A stretch of DNA of 64,000 nucleotides from Diphasiastrum complanatum (Eukaryota; Streptophyta; Lycopodiopsida; Lycopodiales; Lycopodiaceae): positions 24,984,723 through 25,048,722 of the forward strand of contig CM055109.1 of assembly GCA_029204225.1 (NCBI GenBank), in the 5' to 3' direction. Positions 23,744 to 34,801 of this stretch are shown here, piece after piece (the stretch's first letter is position 1; the number at the start of each line of letters is the position of its first letter). A program made the position numbers and the translations under genes. Under the pieces are notes generated by a model. That model was given only the letters and a program-made list of their open reading frames with translations, did no database searches and had not been told where the DNA came from.

Positions 23744-25044
23744 ATGTGCTAAGGTGACAACAATACACCCTTATCCCTGATTTCACATGGGGGAGTCGAG
23801 GGGTGGTAAGTTTGACTTTACTTTGCCGATTTATTTTCTTTATTTGTTGGTCAACATTCTATCTTGCTTTAAAATACCACTAGGAAAAAAAATTGTTTCA
23901 ATGTATAAATATGGGAGTTATTGTTACTGCATGTGAGATCCACACACACTGAAAACTATGATCCACAGATATCACAGACGAGTTGACTTGACTCCATTCA
24001 CTCACATTGCACTGCATCACGTAGGCACAATGTGCTTGGACATTTGATTGCAAGACCGTCTCATGCATCCATACCCCTGCATTTTGCATTTACTCTGAGC
24101 TGCATAGGGCATTACATATTTTCTCCCGTGGGCATGAGTGTCTGATCAAAAGCATAAAAGGAGGGCAAGAGTGAAAAAGTTGGAAACAGAAACAGTGCAA
24201 TGGGGTGGGGACTGACTCCATCGCCCAATGGGTAAAGCACAAAAGAAAAAATATATAAAAGAAGAAAAAGAAAACTGAAACAGAGAGAGAAAGAAAGACT
24301 GAGAAAAAAGTAAAAGAAAAAAGAAAAAAAAAACAAAAGACTTCAACCGTCTCTATCAGATCTTGAATTTGGAGGACGAGTGACACCTCACACATCCATA
24401 AGAGGTGAGGATGATTTTCCTGATTGATTCCATAGACTAGCGGAAAACCAGTACTTCCTACCATCTTGTGTATTGGATCTTAGGACAGTAAGTTGTCCTA
24501 CATGGACTACTATCAGAATATAGAGCTTGAGAGGAGTCAGTACAGAGAGGAGAAATGATTATTCCTCGTCGAATCAGTTCTTAGAGGATATAAGTTGAAC
24601 GTCTAAAATAAATAAATAAAAGAGTTGGTAATCACCAGTCTGGACCGGTTTCAAAGTTGGGGCACTAAAGCCTCATTGCATATGCACTCACACACACATC
24701 AATGACACGGTGTTAGACACAATACTGATGACTTGCATCCATATCACCCCACCTCCAATCCTAAAATTTGCGTTTGCATATCCCTCTATGCATGGGTCCG
24801 AAGGTGGACATTGTCTTATATCTGATGGGAATGGAAGCATTTGCCATTTAGGTCATAGGTGGGTTTTTGCAGGTATGAAGACACCAAATTACTCGAAGAT
24901 GCTGCGGTTAAATCCAATCCGGTTGCAGATGGATCCTAAGGGCTCAATCGATGTCCTTTGGGTAGGAAGCTGTTGAAGACATCCCACCAATTCATTGTGA
25001 TTAGCATCACCTAGCAAGGGTGCTGAGCCCACTATACTTGATTC
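23744..25044. other. No gene; purine-rich tract
   Basis: No coding region is convincing. A strongly purine-rich tract of about 100 bases (roughly 24236-24340) gives long Phe-rich open frames on the minus strand that are compositional artefacts. The right end is the insertion point of copia element E. Confidence 0.5.
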
Positions 25045-25726
25045 TGTAAAAATTACAACAAATAAGGATCCTAAAACACTTGAAATGATGAGGGAAACAA
25101 TAGATTATGATTTCATAAGATTAGCACAAGTTGAACCATCAAAATCCATCAAAAATCTATGCTTGAACCTCACTAAATGGCCCAAATCCTTGAAGAAGGC
25201 TTCACACGTGTGAAAGTACGGCCTCCCACAGTCTGAGTACTGTACACCAGACCTACATTCAATCCTATAATCATTAGTAATCACAAGTACTCAAACAATT
25301 ATGAACATAGAGAGCAATTGCACCATTATGAGAGAAAAATCATGAAATTGCTTGATTGATTTTGGTGAGATATCATCACCTATATATACATGATCCATCA
25401 CGGTTTTGGGCAGGTATGAGTAGCCCTAAACCTATCCCTAATGCTAATTTTGGTGGATCTTTCATCCCTACCAAGTTAGGGTTGGAATCTTGGAGATCCC
25501 TCAACAATGCAAAAATTACCAAAAATAGCTCCTATTTTTTCTCCCTTGTATCTAAGCATAATTTGGACTCATTCCAAAGGTTCTAACACTTAGGTCTACT
25601 TGAGAACATCCTTATGAATGGAATCCTATGCTATTTGGCACGTGTGACAAGCCACATCATGACCATCTAACTATTTACAAGTCATATGACCAAAACTAGT
25701 CAAGCTAGAATTGTGAATTTTTAACA
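25045..25726 (-). repeat. 3' LTR of copia element E
   Basis: Ends are TGT...ACA. It contains CACACGTGTG and GGCACGTGTGAC boxes and TATATATA. It is the 3' copy because the polypurine tract adjoins it on its inner side. Confidence 0.92.
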
Positions 25727-25740
25727 CTCCTCCTCACTAT

Positions 25741-28700
25741 CTAGCTTGGTTCAATCATTGCTTTACTAATCACTCCAAGTGATGATTTGAACTTCATAAA
25801 AGATGTCTTTTGAAGTGGTTTAGTAAGTAGATCAGCTACACATTCATTGCTTGGAACATGCTCCAAAGCAATCTCCTTGGCTTGCACCATTTCTCTCACA
25901 AAGTGATGGCATATCTCAATGTGCTTAGATCTTGCATGGAAGATTGGGTTAGATGCAAGGTGTTGGGCTGATATATTGTCATTGTAGATGATTGGTGCCT
26001 CCTCTGAATCCATGATCTTTAGTTCCACCAATAATCTCTTGATCCAAAGTACCTCCTTTGTAGTGGTTGTCAAAGCTTTGTACTCGGCCTCGGTTGAAGA
26101 TAGAGATATAGTTTCTTGCTTTTTTGAAAGCCATGAAACCACACCTTCTCCTATGAAAGTTGAATAGGCACTTGTTGATTTCCTATCCCTCTTGTCCCCT
26201 GCAAAATCTGAATCACTAAATGCATGAAGGTTAATCACATCTCCTCTATATAGAATCCCAAAATCCAATGTACCCGAGATGTATCTTAGAATCCTCTTAG
26301 CCTTTTTCCAATGGATATTCAATGGCTTTTGCATGGATTGGCTCAACCTACATACACTAAAGCTAAGATCTGGTCTAGTTATAGTGATCCACATTAAGGA
26401 ACCTATAAGTTTCCTAAACAAAGTGATGTCCATGAAGGATCTTTCATCATCTTCATTTGGCACTTTTACATCTTGCTCCATTGGTGTGTCAACACTTTTG
26501 CATACTTCCATCTTAAACTTCTTCAAAAGACTTTGAGCATAGTTTACTTGACTTATAAAGATAAAATCATACCCTCTAAGTACTTCTATGCCTAAGATGA
26601 AGTGAAGACACCCTAGATCTACCATCTTGAACTCTAAGGATAGATCTATCTTGATTTTTTCAATACCATCAACACTATTTCCACTAATGATGATGTCATC
26701 TACATAAATGAGTAAAAGTACAATACCAACATCATCAAACTTAATGTAAAGAGTAGGATCATATTCACTTTGAACAAAAGAAAGTGAAATAAGATAGCAA
26801 GGTAGTCTTGAATTCCAAGATCTCGAGGCTTGCTTCAAGCCATAGATGCTTCTTTGGAGATGGCATACTTTGTTCTCCATTCCATGCTTGATGAACCCTT
26901 GTGGCTGCTCCATATAGATATCCTCTTCCAAGAAACCATTCAAGAAAGCATTAGAGACATCCATTTGACATAGAATTCATCCAAAATGTGATGCAAGTGC
27001 AATGATTAGTCTTATTGTGACCATCTTGGCCACGGGTGCAAAAGTTTCCTCATAGTCTATCCCTCTCTCTTGAGCATAACCTTTTGCAACTAATCTTGCT
27101 TTATGTTTGTTAACACTCCCATTTGCATTCAACTTAAGCTTGAAGACCCACTTGCATCCTATTACATTCCTTTGAGGTCTCTCAACAAGCAACCAAGTTT
27201 CATTCTCAATCAAGGCATCATACTCATCCAACATAGCTTTATACCATTCTTTGGAGTTCAATGCATCTTCAACATTAGACGGTTCTTCAAAACTAGATAA
27301 AGCATAAGAAGTGGATGAGATACCCTCAACTTGCTGTCCTTTGCCTTGATATGTGAGCCTTGATGGCTCCACTTTTCCCCTTGAAGATCTCCTTGGTGTG
27401 ATAGGTGGGTTTGGTGCTTGCTCCTCCATGAGCTCCTCCTCAAAACCAAGATCTTGCTCCTCGGCCATCTTCTTCTTGATTGTTGGAGCACTTGAGCCTT
27501 CTTCAAGCATATTCATATGATGTTCATCAAAGATGACATCCCTTGAAACAACAAATTTGTTCAAGGATGGGAGATAGACTTTGTAGCCCTTGCTTGAGCT
27601 TGCATATCCAAGCATGATCCCTCTTGTGGAAGATGGATCCTCCTTGGTTCTTGTTTCCAATGGCACATGCACATAACATATACACCCAAAAACTTTCAAG
27701 TGATTAAGATTGGGTTTCTTTCCATACAACATCTCATAAGGAGTTTTGCCTTCAATTGCTTTGCAAGACACCCTATTCATCAAGTAGTTTGCACATACAA
27801 GAGACTCACCCCAAAAGGATTTGGGAAAACAAGCATCTAATCTTAAAGCCTTAGAACATTCACATAATGTTCTATTCCTTCTTTCAGCAACTCCATTTTG
27901 TTGAGGAGTGTAAGGACAAGAAGTCTCTTTTTTGATCCCTTCCTCCTCACAAAAGGCCTTGAACTCATTGGAGATGAATTCTCCACCATTGTCACTTCTA
28001 AGAATCTTGATGCTATGATTATGATGCTTTTCCACAAACAACTTGAACTTTACAAAAGTATCAAATACTTGAGACTTGAAGGAAAGTAAGAACACCCAAC
28101 AATATCTTGAGTAGTCATCAATGAAGGTTAAAAACATGGATGAACCTCCATTAGATTTGGTGCTAGCAATGTGCACATCCGAGTGTATGAGTTCAAGAGG
28201 ATGAGATGACTTTGTGATGGAGTTAGGAAACACCTTCTTATGTGCCTTGGATAAGGCACAAGCTTCACAAACCTTGTATTCCTTCCCAATAGACCTTGGT
28301 AGGCCTAAAGCATACTCCTCCTTGATCATAGCCTCCATGGAACCCGAGTTGACATGTCCAAGTCTTTTGTGCCATAAAGTAAAAGTAGATATCTTGCTCT
28401 TCTCGGCCAACATGACAACATTAGTATCCACAAATGCATCCAGCTTATAAAGTTTGCCAAGTCTAGTGCCCTTAGCCACTATCTTACCCTTCTTCTTGAT
28501 GAAACATTCATTTGAAGCAAAGTCAACATTGAAACCATTGTCTACCATTTGGCCAACTCTTAGTAGATTCTTTGTTATTGTAGGAATGTACAAAACACCT
28601 TCTATGTTGATCTTTTTGGAAGATCCTAAGCAAAGGGGAATGCTACCAACTCCTTCAATCTTACAAGCTTCATCATTTGCTGTATAGATAGACTTTATAG

Positions 28701-29706
28701 GTCCATCATAAGATAAGAGAGAAGAGAAAAACTCCCTTTTACTAGTCATGTGTGAACTAGCACCCGAGTCAATCCACCAAGGATCTTCTCCTTTGAAGCT
28801 TGTTGAAGAAAATATGGACATCATGAGAGAGTCCTCATGTGAACTCTCCTCCTCCTCCTCTTTGCTCATGTTGGCTTGGCTTTGATCTTGCTTCCTCTTG
28901 AAGCATTCCGAGGCATAATGCCCCATCTTGCTACAATAGTAGCACTTCACCTTTGATTTGTCCTTCTTGACTTTGGTGGTTGATGGAGATGCCTTTGGGG
29001 GTCCTTGATCCTCAAGCTTTGTAGACTTCTTGAATGTTGATCCTTTGCCTTTGGACTTGCCTTTGCCTTTGGTGAAGAGAGCTTGGTCATCTCCACCTTG
29101 GATGGAAAGCCTATCCATCCTCTCTTGCATTTGGCTCCTTCTTGATTCCTCGGCCATGAGTGTGACTTGGAGTTCTTCAAGTATGGGTAGCTTACCCATA
29201 ATTGCATATCCCTGAACCAAATTGTCAAATTCAAAGCTTAGTCCATTCAATATGAGTTGAACAAGCTCTTCATCCTTGATAGGGTCACCTATAAAGGCTA
29301 GCTCTTTGTTCAATTCCTTTACTCTTAGGACAAAAGTATGTGCACTCTCTCCTTTCTTTTGATAGCTTCTATAGATTTGATTCTTCAAATCTAACATTCT
29401 AGTTTGGTTCTTGGATTCATAGACCTTTTGCAAAGTCTCCCAAGCATCTTGAGCTGAAGTGCAATCTCCTACCTCTCTTAAGAGTTCATTTGCAACATTC
29501 ATTTTTATGCAATGTAGTGCAACATTGCACCTCTTGATGTATTTGGCTTTTTCTTGAGGATGAATAGGTTCACCCTCCTTACCATTTACAATTTCCATCA
29601 GATCTTGCATGATCATGATAGATTCCATTCTAACTTTCCATATGGAATAGTTAGTTTTGTTGAGCCTTTCATTAGTATCCAAAAGATATGCATTTATAGA
29701 TGCCAT
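25741..29706 (-). CDS. gag-pol: Copia element E Gag-Pol polyprotein, one internal stop
   Basis: About 1320 codons encode all copia functions. Starting at MASINAYLLDTNERL: Gag to about residue 240; zinc knuckle CYYCSKMGHYASEC from residue 255; protease WWIDSGASSH with catalytic Asp 313; pre-integrase LWHKRLGH; integrase with Asp 510, Asp 572 and Glu 608 (a DD35E spacing); then reverse transcriptase from about residue 830 (WVFKLKLNANG). One TGA at 26977-26979 follows HFG. Four codons later the frame resumes at MDVSNAFLNG, with the YVDD catalytic box at residues 87-90 of that second part, and RNase H (SDSDFAGDKRDRKS, STEAEYKAL, ADLLTKPL). The stop blocks full-length product unless read through. 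Start chosen by match to other copia starts. Confidence 0.92.
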
Positions 29707-30502
29707 CTAGTCTCCTAGTCAAGGACTTGACACAAATGAAGGTTACTTCTATTGATTTGATTGAAGGTCTACCTTATCCCACTTCTTAGGGACCTGAAAA
29801 TCAGTAATAGACTTCTTATAAAGATCTAAGAATGATCTCTAACAAAATCAAATCATAGAATACTAGAAACAATGCACTTGCTTGATTGAAGTAGACAATA
29901 CTAGTAGAATTGCCCCTCTTTCTATAAAGAACATTAAAGCTTCCAAATGATCTGATCAAGAGTGAATTTCAGCAACCTAATATACTTCCAAAATCACTTG
30001 TAAAAGATCGAAATGGAACTTAATGAGGATGCAACACAATCTACTATCCAATCACAAGCAAAAAATGATCAAAATTGATGAAAAATTGATCTAATTTGGT
30101 GCATAAGTCAAGCAATGGTTGGACTGAACCTAAATCACTTTAGGAGGTGCCTACTACACCTTAGAACAGCCTTGAAGAGTTCCCAAAACTCTGATCTTCC
30201 CTCTCCTTGAATGCTAGAAAGCCTCCTCTATGAAATCACCTCCAAAACTCGCTTAGAAATCAATGCTTGGAGCAAGCAAAACTTGCTATCTTGGTAATGT
30301 GAATTGAATTCAACTTTGCCTCTGGTTTTAGACACCTAAACACCTGCAAATGAAGTCACACAACACCAATCTCCAATGTATTTGACTCACTTTGAGTTCT
30401 AGAATCAATACTAGATGCTAAGATCCAATCTACACAAGATTTAGATCAAAAATTGTGATCAAATTGAATGAAAAACAAGGATTTAGCTCATTTCAGCCTT
30501 TA

Positions 30503-30515
30503 GGCTCTGATACCA
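30503..30515 (-). promoter_or_regulatory. Primer-binding site of copia element E
   Basis: On the minus strand TGGTATCAGAGCC directly follows the 5' LTR end, matching initiator tRNA-Met. Confidence 0.92.
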
Positions 30516-31197
30516 TGTAAAAATTACAGCAAATAAGGATCCTAAAACACTTGAAATGATGAGGGAAACAATGGATTATGATTTCATAAGATTAGCACAA
30601 GTTGGACCATCAAAATCCATCAAAAATCTATGCTTGAACCTCAGTAAATGGCCCAAATTCTTGAAGAAGGCTTCACACGTGTGAAAGTACGGCCTCCCAC
30701 AGTCTGAGTACTGTACACCAGACCTACATTCAATCCTATAATCATTAGTAATCACAAGTACTCAAACAATTATGAACATAGAGAGCAATTGCACCATTAT
30801 GAGAGAAAAATCATGAAATTGCTTGATTGATTTTGGTGAGATATCATCACCTATATATACATGATCCATCACGGTTTTGGGCAGGTATGAGTAGCCCTAA
30901 ACCTATCCCTAATGCTAATTTTGGTGGATCTTTCATCCCTACCAAGTTAGGGTTGGAATCTTGGAGATCCCTCAACAATGCAAAAATTACCAAAAATAAC
31001 TCCTATTTTTTCTCCCTTGTATCTAAGCATAATTTGGACTCATTCCAAAGGTTCTAACACTTAGGTCTACTTGAGAACATCCTTATGAATGGAATCCTAT
31101 GCTATTTGGCACGTGTGACAAGCCACATCATGACCATCTAACTATTTACAAGTCATATGACCAAAACTAGTCAAGCTAGAATTGTGAATTTTTAACA
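30516..31197 (-). repeat. 5' LTR of copia element E
   Basis: Same length as the partner LTR and nearly identical. The 76-residue open frame inside both LTRs (MILVRYHHLYIHDPS) is an LTR-internal frame without a recognisable domain. Confidence 0.92.
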
Positions 31198-31867
31198 ATT
31201 CACCACTAGGAGCTTGTCTACGAAACCAAAGACTCTGGGACCACCGTATGGGGACCATACTACCCAGTGATAGTTGCCAATGTTAGTCGATATTTTCGCA
31301 CGGGAAATCAGGCTAATATTGAAGCTTAAATTCGCAGAACTGGAAAAAATCGACATGTAAAACCTGGTTTATAGAAAAGTTGGCACAAATTTGCCTTAGA
31401 ATTGGGTCCCATGGGTCCCAACCCACTGCTAAAGTGGCTAGACACAATTTAAGAGTAAGAAATTGACTTTTCAAAAAATCCGTCAAAAATATTCTGTGGT
31501 CAAGTTTTGTGAGACCGAGCCAAGAGTGCCAGTCCACCTAGAACTGGGTCCCAACCCGTCCTAAATGAGGCTAGAGAAAATTTTGCGATCTTAGAAATGG
31601 CCGGTAAATACTTTATTGCTTTAAAAAAAAAAAAATGGCCACTTGTTAAAAAAATAGCCAGTATGACCGTGCTAAAATCTCACCATGTATTGAGTCCAAT
31701 TTTTACTAATATATGATCACTTAGTGTATGTTTCAGGGAAACCGTGTTGTCGTGGGAGCCCTAGTCAAGAATGTCAAAAAAGTCAACCACAGAAGAAAAA
31801 CCGAGAAAAAAAAGTTTCGGGTAAAAACGGGACCAGAAAATATGGATTCAATGTTAAGGAATTACTA
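31198..31867. other. No gene recognised; imperfect direct repeat
   Basis: Two diverged phrases beginning AAYTGGGTCCCA, each followed by GGCTAGA and a purine-rich end, start near 31399 and 31541. The stretch may be a gypsy 3' untranslated region. No protein is evident. Confidence 0.4.
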
Positions 31868-32415
31868 TTGGGGGTATTCCCAACAGAACAGGGGTATTCC
31901 CAACACAACGTGAGCAAAGGGATAAATTTAATAATAAATGTGTTGCAAGGGCATGGCTTCTTGTGCGTATAAGGCCATGGCCCAATGAGCACGCGAGCTA
32001 ATTGTAAATAGAAATAATAGACTTGGGCCCTTTATTATTAAAATAAAATTTGAGGTCCAAAGTCATTTTAAAACTTAGAGCTTACTTTTTAGAGTTGCTT
32101 CCACTTTTGAACTCACATGAATCTTGGATCAAGTTGGGTCCAAGATGAATGGATAAGATCATTGTGAATATTAGCCAATAGGATTTTGGGGCAAGGGCCT
32201 TCCCCATTTATAAAAAGACACCATTTGTACTCTATTTTCATGCTTAATGAGAAGGAGGAAACTCTACCATTTTTTGAAGAGAAGCATCCTCATTTGCTAT
32301 TCAATGCTTGCTATTGCTCTTGTTGTTTTTCATTTGCTTTCAAGTTCATACTTTTTGGTTTCAATAGTTTATGTTTCTTCCTTAGCAAGTACAATGAGCA
32401 TTTGAGCTAACCTCC

Positions 32416-32458
<43 letters not shown>

Positions 32459-32696
32459 TCCATGCTTCTTCTATCCATCTAGCTCTCTGTTCCCCCTCTC
32501 TTTCACTATAAATCATATTGAATGCTAGTTTAGTGGAGTAGAGTAAGTGGGAGTAGTGTTAAAGGTGGTAGTGTTAGTGTAAAACGTAGAGAACTATCTA
32601 AAAGTAACATCTTTACATAGTTAGGTACCTATCCAGTGTTCTAACCCTTGTTAACAGGCGGGAGGGCTACTACTACGTGAGATCTTCGACCCTACA
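31868..32696 (+). repeat. LTR of the CTCTCGCA-leader gypsy family, plus strand
   Basis: Matches the minus-strand LTR at 12705-13524 along its length. The start is duplicated: GGGGTATTCCCAACA occurs twice in tandem near 31871 and 31891. The end CCTACA is one base from the primer site. An uninterrupted CT microsatellite lies inside. Confidence 0.78.
32415..32452. repeat. CT microsatellite
   Basis: About 18 uninterrupted CT units lie in the distal part of the LTR; the homologous minus-strand LTR has only short GA runs here. Confidence 0.9.
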
Positions 32697-32697
32697 G

Positions 32698-32715
32698 TGG
32701 CGCCGTTGCTGGGGA
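32698..32715 (+). promoter_or_regulatory. Primer-binding site, Asp-tRNA type
   Basis: TGGCGCCGTTGCTGGGGA differs at one base from the complement of the plant tRNA-Asp 3' end and lies one base past the LTR. Confidence 0.85.
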
Positions 32716-33720
32716 TAGATTTTCACTAACTAGTATAGCTACATTTTAGTTATTTCTTGTTTTTTATAGTAGTTTTATGTGGATTTTGGGGTAGAAAGAG
32801 TTAGTTTTCTATATTTTCTTGTGTTTGGACTGTTCCCAGCTAGCGGAGGAGGTGTGATAGCCCTGAACAGCCTCTAAGGGCTTAACATCCAAACCAAACC
32901 TGAGAAAACCAGAAAAAAAACCAATTTGTATTTTGGAGGGGAAAAGAGCTAAATTTTTCATCAGATTTTGTTTTCTCCAAAACTAGTGAGAGTTAACCCT
33001 CGCACGATTGGCAACAGCGCCAGGGTACTATCCTAGACGTACATATAAGCCTGTGAGAGTTAGTTCCAAGCATATTGCAAAAATCAGAGAAAAAACCATA
33101 AAAATTCAAAAAATCCTTGTTAAAAAACCAAAAAAATTCAAATCTTCACAAGAACTCTCGCAGAGCTCCCTGAAGTTCCATCTCAGTGAGACCAGGACAC
33201 AAAGAAACTTGCGAGAGTTAGTTCACTGATTCAGTTCCTGTGCGAGAGTTCCCAATAAAAAAAAGACGGAAATTTACCAAAGAACCCTCGTAAACAGTGA
33301 AATTTTTAGTTCCAGTGGTCAAGAACCCTCGCAGAGAATTTTGAAGTTCCATCTCAGTGAGACTAGAACACAGAAGAGTCTCCAAGACTTAGTTTGATTT
33401 CAGTTAGCAGAAAATTGGGTTTAAGTGCTAAAAAATCACTAAAAAGTGAAGATCCAGCAGATCCTTCCAGAGAGAAGTCTTGCAAACCACTCCAAACGAT
33501 CCAAAATGTTGATTTCCATTAGTGATGAAGCCTGCGAGACTTAGTGCTGATTATTGGTGAAGATCAAGCCAAATTAGTGGTTTTGAACTCTCACAAACAG
33601 AAATTTTTACTTAATGCAAGAGTAAACCCTCGTAGAGATTTTCAGAGTCAGATCTACTTTAGATAAAGCACCTATAATCCTTGCGAGAGTTAGATCCCAC
33701 TAATCTGAAAGATATCAAGA
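32716..33720 (+). repeat. Gypsy leader with CTCTCGCA / TGCGAGAG motifs
   Basis: Contains a dozen or more short motifs such as GCGAGAGTTAGTT, AACTCTCGCAGAG and ACCCTCGCAGAG in alternating orientation, plus two copies of TTCCATCTCAGTGAGAC (near 33175 and 33345). It corresponds to the reverse complement of 11570-12685. No gag follows; a scrap of integrase adjoins instead. Confidence 0.7.
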
Positions 33721-33734
33721 TTTTTTGACAGAGT

Positions 33735-33812
33735 ACACCTTATTATCCTCGTGGTAATGGACAGTCAGAATCATCCAATAAGATCCTGTGTCGCGTGATC
33801 ACGAAAATAGTT
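33735..33812 (+). pseudogene. Integrase scrap
   Basis: One frame reads TPYYPRGNGQSESSNK followed by ITKIVE, the conserved segment of gypsy integrase that carries the last catalytic Glu. Nothing else of integrase surrounds it. It lies between the leader of one family and the LTR of another, so it is a rearrangement or deletion remnant. Confidence 0.7.
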
Positions 33813-33847
33813 GAAGCTAGCAGATCAGATCCATTGTTTAAGAGGTG

Positions 33848-34719
33848 TGTTTGTTCGTCCCATAGAACATATATTGATCTCACACTTCAGTCTCGATCAT
33901 CGAGAGAGAAGAGTTTATGCTTATGTAAGAGATTGAAGAAGTGAATAGAGTTCTGTGAGTTATTCTCCCTTATCTCTGTTCTCCGCACTACTGAGTGTGA
34001 GTGATCTTGAGTCTGCTAACAATCTCTAACGCATTTCATGAATTACTCTTTGATCAGACAGACGCTCTAGTGCATTATAGTCATTTGCTGTGTTTCCGTA
34101 AAGCATGCTCTAAAGAACTGTCTTAAAATCATCTTATTCGTCTGTCGTGAATACTTTCTTTTTGACACTCAAATAATGTCTATCTTTGTGCAGTCTAGCA
34201 CGATCATTGAATTAAATTGTATGTATACAAATGAGATGACAGTCCCTGTTTGAAGAATTGAGTCTCTGATCTGTTTTCCTGATTGGCATTGACATAAGTT
34301 TCTAATGTGCTCTAAAACCATTCGTGCTCTTTAGCCACTTTAGTTGTTGAGGACTATTGTCTAGGAACAAATAGTTCACGAACTCAATTAATTAATTGTC
34401 TGCGTAGTCACGAATACATCGAACAATTCCCGATTCTCTGTTGACACCTTAGTCAGCCAGAGTGTGGTCTGCTGTACTACTCTAATAACATTTCATTTGT
34501 AGAATGCGCTTCCTTCAATTTGATAGAGGCCAGATTGTTGTTCTGAATTCATTAACATTACCCATTCCAAATATAAGTAATACTGGTTACTTTTTAATGT
34601 CTGTCATTCGAAACCACCTGCCATAAATACACCAAAAACATAACTTTCTAACGCTGTCATCTGTGAGAACGATACTTTCACAACAAAATCTATATTAACC
34701 CTGTTGGTATAGCACGACA
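33848..34719 (+). repeat. LTR of gypsy B copy 2 (5' end uncertain)
   Basis: The right end (TATAGCACGACA) and much of the interior match the LTRs of gypsy B1, for example CAGACAGACGCTCTAGTGCA against CAGACAGTTGCATAAGTACA, and GAACTGTCTTAAAA. The left third of the B1 LTR is not recognisable, so the copy is truncated or diverged there. Confidence 0.65.
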
Positions 34720-34731
34720 TATACCAAGTTT

Positions 34732-34749
34732 TGGCGCCGTTGCCGGAGA
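34732..34749 (+). promoter_or_regulatory. Primer-binding site of gypsy B copy 2
   Basis: TGGCGCCGTTGCCGGAGA lies 12 bases past the LTR end, the same spacing as in B1, and matches tRNA-Asp with one change. Confidence 0.85.
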
Positions 34750-34801
34750 TAGTTTACGAAAGTTATAAGAAATCTGACATATCCATTTCCATCTCTAATG
34801 T

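Larger units (their letters stand above)
25045..31197 (-). mobile_element. Ty1/copia element E, nearly intact
   Basis: A complete 6153-bp element on the minus strand has two 682-bp LTRs with about six differences by eye (under 1 percent), so it is young. Flanks share ATTC (25041-25044 and 31198-31201); a fifth duplicated base is not matched. A Met-tRNA primer site adjoins the right LTR, and a leader without genes spans 29707-30502. The polyprotein frame has only one visible stop. The sequence past the left LTR (CTCCTCCTC on plus) is the polypurine tract GAGGAGGAG on the coding strand. Confidence 0.93.

Noticed and set aside
24090-24464. Phe-rich minus-strand open frames, apparently membrane-spanning
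   Set aside because: They are translations of a homopurine-rich tract; three overlapping frames are open there and none has a recognisable domain.
25356-31057. Two identical 76-residue proteins (MILVRYHHLYIHDPS...)
   Set aside because: They lie at the same place in the two LTRs of copia E, so the duplication is that of the LTR, not of a gene.
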